Below are positions 59,892 to 64,000 of a stretch of 64,000 nucleotides of DNA, one piece after another. Positions within the stretch are counted from its first letter, which is position 1; each line of letters opens with the position of its first letter. Location of the stretch: contig JASFYF010000001.1 of assembly GCA_030055465.1 (NCBI GenBank), forward strand, positions 475,179 to 539,178. Reading direction: 5' to 3'. The translations under genes were made by a program, and so were the position numbers. The stretch comes from Candidatus Nezhaarchaeota archaeon (GTDB lineage: Archaea; Thermoproteota; Methanomethylicia; Nezhaarchaeales; WYZ-LMO8). A model generated the notes under the pieces. That model made no database searches and was not told the origin of the DNA. It was given only the letters and a program-made list of their open reading frames with translations.

Positions 59892-60451
59892 CCTCTAGCC
59901 TCAAACATCGTCTCGTATACGGGGCCCCGCGGCGTTAACGTGCTTTTCTTTAGCTTAACCGATTTAACTTCTTGGGCTCCCAGCTCCACATCCTTAAGTT
60001 CCATAAGGGTTTTTCTGAGGGCGTAACCGCAAAACTTAACCCTCGCAAGAGTGATGTGCGGGGTAAACGAGGACTCCGGCTCTAACCTGATAGGTATTGA
60101 TCGAAGCCTCGCCCTCAGCTCATAATATATCTTCCTAACTTCCTCGAATCCCTCTGCTATTCCAACCCATACAACTCTAGGCCTATCATTCGACGGAAAG
60201 GCTCCTATTCCTTGGAGCTTTATCGTGAATGGTTTGAAGCTTATTCCCAGCATAACTTCTCGAACCCTCTCAACGACGCTAGGTGGCTGTTCACCCAGAA
60301 AGAACAATGTCAAGTGAAGGTTTTCGGCTTCCACAGCTTTCAACTTTGAACCTTCAGTTTGAAGTGCCCTCTGAATTTCAATTATTCTGTTGACTACATC
60401 TGGAGCATCGATGTCTATCGCTATAAAACACCTGACCGTATGGGGCATCAC
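59888..60451 (-). CDS. thpR: RNA 2',3'-cyclic phosphodiesterase (LigT/ThpR)
   Basis: 187 residues with two HxTx motifs: NLHLTLFFLG and FTPHITLARVK, the 2H-phosphoesterase pair. Opens 2',3'-cyclic phosphates to 2'-phosphates in vitro, also called RNA 2'-5' ligase. FIAIDIDAP at the start is typical. Overlaps prs and cca by 4 bases each. Confidence 0.93.
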   Translation of the reverse strand: MMPHTVRCFIAIDIDAPDVVNRIIEIQRALQTEGSKLKAVEAENLHLTLFFLGEQPPSVVERVREVMLGISFKPFTIKLQGIGAFPSNDRPRVVWVGIAEGFEEVRKIYYELRARLRSIPIRLEPESSFTPHITLARVKFCGYALRKTLMELKDVELGAQEVKSVKLKKSTLTPRGPVYETMFEARG

Positions 60452-61341
60452 AGCAAGTCCTCCATTACTTGTCTTAGAGAGCTTGACAACGCCCCCGCCA
60501 CGCTCACCTTTGAGGTCCCACTTTCTATGGTGTCAGTGCTTATAAGTTCGCTTATCCCCGCGGCCAGGAGCTTCTCTACGGCGTTAGCGGCGTAGAGGCC
60601 GTGCACGCATGCCGCCATAATTCTCTTGGGCTTGTTCTTGGAGACTATCCTTGCGGCGTTGATTATTGTGCCCCCTGTGCTTATTATGTCGTCGACTATG
60701 ATAACGTCTCTGCCCATCACGTCTAAGGCCTTCTCCTCTGTTACTACGCTACCCGTCAGCGGATCCCTCCTCTTATCGAGGAAGGCGGACTCGCATCCGA
60801 GCCTCTGCGCTACTCGGACCGCTTCCGGGTGCCTCTTCCGGTCGGGTGACAGCACCACGGGATCCTTTAGGTCGAGGGATTTAATGTAGGACGCTATCTC
60901 CGAGAACGCGTCAACGTTTACCGCTTTCACCTTGAAATACTTTAGCACGGCTTCACTGTGGACGTTAACCGTGACGAAAGCCCGAACACCCATAGCGCAT
61001 AAAACGTTGGCCACTATCTCTGAGCTCAGCGCCTCATAGTTTAGAAATACCTTGTCTTGCCTTGAGTAGGCTAAATAGGGCGCGACGGCTATAACCTTAG
61101 ATGCCCCAGCTCTTCGAGAGGCATCTACTAGTTGGAGGAGCTCAATCAACCTCTTATCTTGAGGTGGAGGGCACGATTGAACTACTACGGCAACGTCCCC
61201 TTTCAGGGGCTCCTCCAATCTGATGTAAGATTCACCATCAGGGAAAACCCGGTAGCTTACCTTTACCTCGCTAAGGCCGGAAATCTCAGATAAACGCTGT
61301 GATAGTTGCGGAGAGGCCGGCCCCGGTACCAAGATAGGCAT
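60448..61341 (-). CDS. prs: Ribose-phosphate pyrophosphokinase
   Basis: 297 residues from ATG 61341 (GGAGG 8 bases upstream; frame opens at 61356). VSYRVFPDGESYIRLE, YLAYSRQDKVF, LSPDRKRHPEAVRVAQ and the PRPP loop DVIIVDDIISTGGT. Makes PRPP from ribose 5-phosphate and ATP for nucleotide synthesis. Archaeal short form. First gene of the leftward operon. Confidence 0.95.
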   Translation of the reverse strand: MPILVPGPASPQLSQRLSEISGLSEVKVSYRVFPDGESYIRLEEPLKGDVAVVVQSCPPPQDKRLIELLQLVDASRRAGASKVIAVAPYLAYSRQDKVFLNYEALSSEIVANVLCAMGVRAFVTVNVHSEAVLKYFKVKAVNVDAFSEIASYIKSLDLKDPVVLSPDRKRHPEAVRVAQRLGCESAFLDKRRDPLTGSVVTEEKALDVMGRDVIIVDDIISTGGTIINAARIVSKNKPKRIMAACVHGLYAANAVEKLLAAGISELISTDTIESGTSKVSVAGALSSSLRQVMEDLL

Positions 61342-61417
61342 TAATAAAACCTCCAAAACCTATTCGCATAAAGAAGAAAAATGTTTTTCCACACCAGAAG
61401 TTGGTGGTGCTACCCGG

Positions 61418-62185
61418 ATGAGCAATGATAAGGTGCGGATAGGCGGTATCGTAGATCTCTCAACAGTGGATTGGCCGTTTAACCTGTGCAGCGTGGTCTT
61501 CTTCTCAGGCTGCAATTTCAGGTGTCCCTACTGCCAAAACGCCAAGCTGGTGGATCCAAGTTATGGAAAGCTAGTCGACGTAGATGAGGTGGTTAAAGAG
61601 GTCTCGAGAAATAAAGGGCTCATCGATGGCGTCGTAATAAGTGGAGGGGAGTGCACCCTCCAGCTCGATGCCCTAATAAAGCTGTCTCGAAGCTTGAAGG
61701 GCAGCAACTTGAAGGTGGGCATAGATACGAATGGGTCAACACCAGAAGCAGTTGAGGAGCTAATAAAAGAGGGGCTTTTGGACAGAGTTGCACTAGACGT
61801 TAAAGCACCTTTAAACCCGGAAATATATGGAAAGGTTATTGGGCTTCCACAGAGCGGAGACGAAGTTGTAAGGAGAGTTGAAAAAACCATTAGCGCGCTC
61901 CTAAAAGCGGGAATAGAGGTAGAGGTGAGGGTTCTCGTAGTCCCTGGATTAATGGACGGGCTTGATAATGTCAGGAGGATAGCTAGGACGGTTAAATATG
62001 CCACGAGACTTGTAATACAGCAGTTTAGGCCTGAAGCAGACCTGCTAGATGGAGGTCTTAAGAGCCTCAAGCCCCATTCAAGGGTGGAGCTCATCGCTAA
62101 GGCCCGAGCCGCCCTCTCCGAGGGCGTTAAAAACGTCTACGTGAGAACTAGGGAGGGCGGGCTGGAGAAGGTGGGGAGAGGATAG
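61418..62185 (+). CDS. Radical SAM activating enzyme (NrdG/PflA-like)
   Basis: 255 residues. Radical SAM motif CNFRCPYC after FFSGC, with VDLSTVDWPFNLCSVVFFSG at the start as in anaerobic ribonucleotide reductase activators. GGECTLQ replaces the usual GGEPTLQ. It installs a glycyl radical on a partner that is not in this window. Followed after 2 bases by the UPF0200 gene. Confidence 0.85.
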   Translation: MSNDKVRIGGIVDLSTVDWPFNLCSVVFFSGCNFRCPYCQNAKLVDPSYGKLVDVDEVVKEVSRNKGLIDGVVISGGECTLQLDALIKLSRSLKGSNLKVGIDTNGSTPEAVEELIKEGLLDRVALDVKAPLNPEIYGKVIGLPQSGDEVVRRVEKTISALLKAGIEVEVRVLVVPGLMDGLDNVRRIARTVKYATRLVIQQFRPEADLLDGGLKSLKPHSRVELIAKARAALSEGVKNVYVRTREGGLEKVGRG

Positions 62186-62187
62186 CC

Positions 62188-62742
62188 TTGAAGAAGCTCA
62201 TATGCCTAACCGGCATGCCTGGAGCTGGGAAAACCGTAGCAGCGGAAGTGGCGAGAAGCATGGGACTGAAGGTTTACTCGATGGGTGATATCGTGCGCGA
62301 GGAGATATTGCGGGAGAAGGGACACATATCCTGGGATGAAATGAAAAAAGCTATGTTTGAGTTAAGGCAGAAGGAAGGCCCTGGGGCCATAGCTAAAAGG
62401 GTTGCACGCCTCATTCCCAAGGATTCGTTGAACGTAGCGGTGATAGAAGGCGTCAGAAGCCTCGACGAGGTGGAGGAGTTCAAGGAGCTGGGTGAAGTGG
62501 TTGTTTTAGCTATACACAGCTCACCCATCAACAGGTACTTGAGGTTAAAAAGGAGAGGTAGGAAAGGTGACCCTCAAGGCTTCGAGGAGCTGAAAGAGCG
62601 GGACCTCAAGGAGCTTTCGCTCGGCTTAGGAAACGTTATAGCGCTCTCGGATTACATGATAGTGAACAACGGCACATTAGGTGAATTCGAGGGCGAAGTG
62701 AGGTCGCTCCTATCAAAAATAGTTGGAGAGGGAGACAATTGA
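62188..62742 (+). CDS. UPF0200 nucleotide kinase-like protein
   Basis: 184 residues. P-loop LTGMPGAGKTVAAEVA (residues 7-22), VYSMGDIVREEI, IEGVRSLDEVEEF and a lid segment RLKRRGRKGDPQ. UPF0200 archaeal proteins resemble dephospho-CoA and adenylate kinases; substrate not established. Overlaps UPF0201 by 4 bases. Confidence 0.87.
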   Translation: MKKLICLTGMPGAGKTVAAEVARSMGLKVYSMGDIVREEILREKGHISWDEMKKAMFELRQKEGPGAIAKRVARLIPKDSLNVAVIEGVRSLDEVEEFKELGEVVVLAIHSSPINRYLRLKRRGRKGDPQGFEELKERDLKELSLGLGNVIALSDYMIVNNGTLGEFEGEVRSLLSKIVGEGDN

Positions 62743-63167
62743 AGATACTGGCCGAGGTAGAGTTAAGGCCAACCGAAGATGAAGCTAAGGTGAAAAGCGC
62801 CCTCCTCAACATAATGACGCCGTGTAGGCTAAGCATTAATGAGAGAGGAAGCTCAAAGGTGTTGGTGGCAGAAGCTGAAAGTCCAGGGGCACTGGAGAAG
62901 CTGCACGTAAAGCTGCGGAGGCAACAGATCTTGGACGCAGCGAGGGCGATGATGCTCTCGTATTCTAACAAAGACAAGGTGCTCTTCTACCTGCATAAAC
63001 AGGCGGCATTTATGGATGTTGTCGCTTTCTGCCAACCAGAGGGAGAGTCCCCGCTGGGATCTATAAAGGTCGAGATAACAGGGGTCGACGCTAAAGCGGT
63101 TGTGGATTGGCTTGCCCCACCGACCTTAAAGGGGAAACCCCTCTTTGAGGGGGGACCTCCAAGGTGA
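62739..63167 (+). CDS. UPF0201 protein
   Basis: 142 residues. VELRPTEDEAKVKSALLNIM, LRRQQILDAARAMML and FYLHKQAAFMDVVAFCQPEG PLGSI-type segment are typical of archaeal UPF0201, a small RNA-binding-like fold of unknown role. The UPF0200-UPF0201 pair is common in Thermoproteota. Confidence 0.88.
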   Translation: MKILAEVELRPTEDEAKVKSALLNIMTPCRLSINERGSSKVLVAEAESPGALEKLHVKLRRQQILDAARAMMLSYSNKDKVLFYLHKQAAFMDVVAFCQPEGESPLGSIKVEITGVDAKAVVDWLAPPTLKGKPLFEGGPPR

Positions 63168-63171
63168 GAAC

Positions 63172-63963
63172 TTGGATATCTACCTATCCTCTTTAGCTGG
63201 AATTCTGAGGCCCCTTACATCATTCATAGTTGAGGCTACAAAGAGGGGCTTCAAAAAAATAGAAGTAGTAGACGAATGGGGACATGCGCTCAACGTCAAG
63301 AGACTTAACGAGCTCATCTCTTTAAAGCTCTCCTACTCCTTGGACTACCTGGTGCATGCTCCCTTCGACGGACTAAACATAGCAACGCCCCAACGCTCGT
63401 TAAGGAAGGCATCGTTAAAGCTTGTGAAAAAATCCATGCACGCCGCGCATGAGCTTGAAGCCAAGCTCATAGTAGTTCACCCTGGATTCAGATCGCCCCT
63501 GGATTACGTTAAGCCCGAGACAACGTGGGGCGTGTTCTTGGAGGTCTTGAAGCTTCTAGACAAAGAGGCCAACGATTTAGACATTCATGTAGGAGTGGAA
63601 AACATGCCCTTAGACTCGCATGCACTGCTCCGCACGCATAAAGACGCCCTGCGGCTTCTGGGCTTTATAAGCTCCCTTAACAGGGTAAGACTCACATTGG
63701 ATTTGGGTCATTCTAACACTGTGAGCGCCGATGAGGTGAAGGAGTTTATTTCGGCTTTAGGCAACAACATAATCCACGTTCACGTACACGACAACAACGG
63801 TAAAATCGATGAACATCTGCCTGTGGGTTCGGGCACAGTAAACTGGGAGGGTTTTGCAGGGTTGCTCAGCGGGCTCCAACTTGTAGGAGGTTTAACCCTC
63901 GAAGTGATGAGCGTTGCGTCAGCTAGGGATAGCGCAGCAAGGTTGATTGAAGCTCTTAGATGA
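63172..63963 (+). CDS. TIM-barrel sugar isomerase/AP endonuclease-like protein
   Basis: 263 residues from TTG 63172 (AAGGTGA 5 bases upstream; frame opens at 63145). Xylose-isomerase-like barrel: HAPFDGLNIATP, LIVVHPGF, HVGVENMPLDS, LTLDLGHSN and HVHVHDNNGKIDEHLPVGSG, with His, Glu and Asp placed as metal ligands. Could be a sugar phosphate isomerase/epimerase or an endonuclease IV relative. Last gene of the operon. Confidence 0.78.
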   Translation: MDIYLSSLAGILRPLTSFIVEATKRGFKKIEVVDEWGHALNVKRLNELISLKLSYSLDYLVHAPFDGLNIATPQRSLRKASLKLVKKSMHAAHELEAKLIVVHPGFRSPLDYVKPETTWGVFLEVLKLLDKEANDLDIHVGVENMPLDSHALLRTHKDALRLLGFISSLNRVRLTLDLGHSNTVSADEVKEFISALGNNIIHVHVHDNNGKIDEHLPVGSGTVNWEGFAGLLSGLQLVGGLTLEVMSVASARDSAARLIEALR

Positions 63964-63968
63964 GCCAT

Positions 63969-64000
63969 CTACCTCAGCTCAATGCTCATGAGGTCTTCAG
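63969..64000 (-). CDS. Possible C-terminal end of a gene running off the right edge
   Basis: A minus-strand frame ends here (EDLMSIELR then stop). Too short to identify. Confidence 0.25.
   Translation of the reverse strand, partial: EDLMSIELR

Noticed and set aside
1-64000. CRISPR arrays, rRNA genes, complete insertion sequences, Orc1/Cdc6 origin
   Set aside because: None seen: no regularly spaced repeats, no rRNA sequence, no intact transposase and no orc1/cdc6 gene.

Overview
The window is a chromosomal segment of an archaeon of the TACK/Thermoproteota group. Support: archaeal or eukaryote-type ribosomal proteins (eL14, eL20, eL31, eL34, eL39, eS19), GINS-MCM, RFC large and small subunits, Hel308, Nep1, Spt5, SecY/SecE, prefoldin and a proteasome beta subunit; frequent GTG and TTG starts; TATA boxes about 25-30 bases before starts; four intron-bearing tRNA genes, two of them with non-canonical intron positions; and a cbf5 gene interrupted by a short bulge-helix-bulge intron, a trait known from Crenarchaeota-type lineages. 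I cannot name a genus. Nearly all of the window is core genome; accessory material is confined to a few islands. || Layout. 0-3.5 kb: truncated winged-helix membrane protein, PPP-type phosphatase, GMC-type flavoprotein with a ferredoxin-like Cys motif, DUF2124-like protein. 3.5-9 kb (mostly minus): tRNA-Ser, then the translation/secretion cluster uL15-secY-EMC3-like-eL34-cmk-eL14-cbf5, preceded by Hsp20. 9-16 kb: HdrD-like Fe-S protein, ribL-DUF357-dphB, taw1, psmB, nog1-rtcA. 16.2-21.2 kb: rnp4-yhbY-eS19-pdcd5-eL39-eL31-eIF6-eL20-pfdA-ftsY (minus) and nep1, then tRNA-His and tRNA-Ala. 21.6-24.4 kb: island of three related secreted proteins and a tiny membrane ORF. 24.8-30 kb: MFS transporter, pdxST, argF-dtdA. 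30.2-36.2 kb: secE-spt5-uL11-uL1-uL10-P1-alaS-tRNA-Arg. 36.6-41.2 kb: polyamine genes speH-speE, a COG1031 radical SAM protein, thiL. 41.2-43.1 kb: gene-poor, AT-rich stretch with decayed coding traces around tRNA-Thr. 43.1-45.1 kb: surface-anchored Ntn-hydrolase on a coiled-coil stalk. 45.5-50.4 kb: tRNA-Leu, QueG-like protein, radical SAM/SPASM enzyme, THUMP protein, moaC-moaB-MobB-like. 50.4-57.6 kb: replication and repair block rfcL/rfcS, gins23-mcm, hel308. 57.6-64 kb: tRNA-Pro, COG2112 kinase, cca, thpR, prs, then a plus-strand operon with a radical SAM activase, UPF0200, UPF0201 and a TIM-barrel protein. || How it fits together: most genes serve ribosome assembly, tRNA/rRNA modification, protein export and DNA replication. 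The most noteworthy points are the cbf5 intron, which splits the catalytic Asp codon; the tRNA introns (one inside the His anticodon, one in the Arg anticodon stem); a hel308 gene that appears to start at AUA; a uL10 without the usual acidic tail; and two cell-surface islands.
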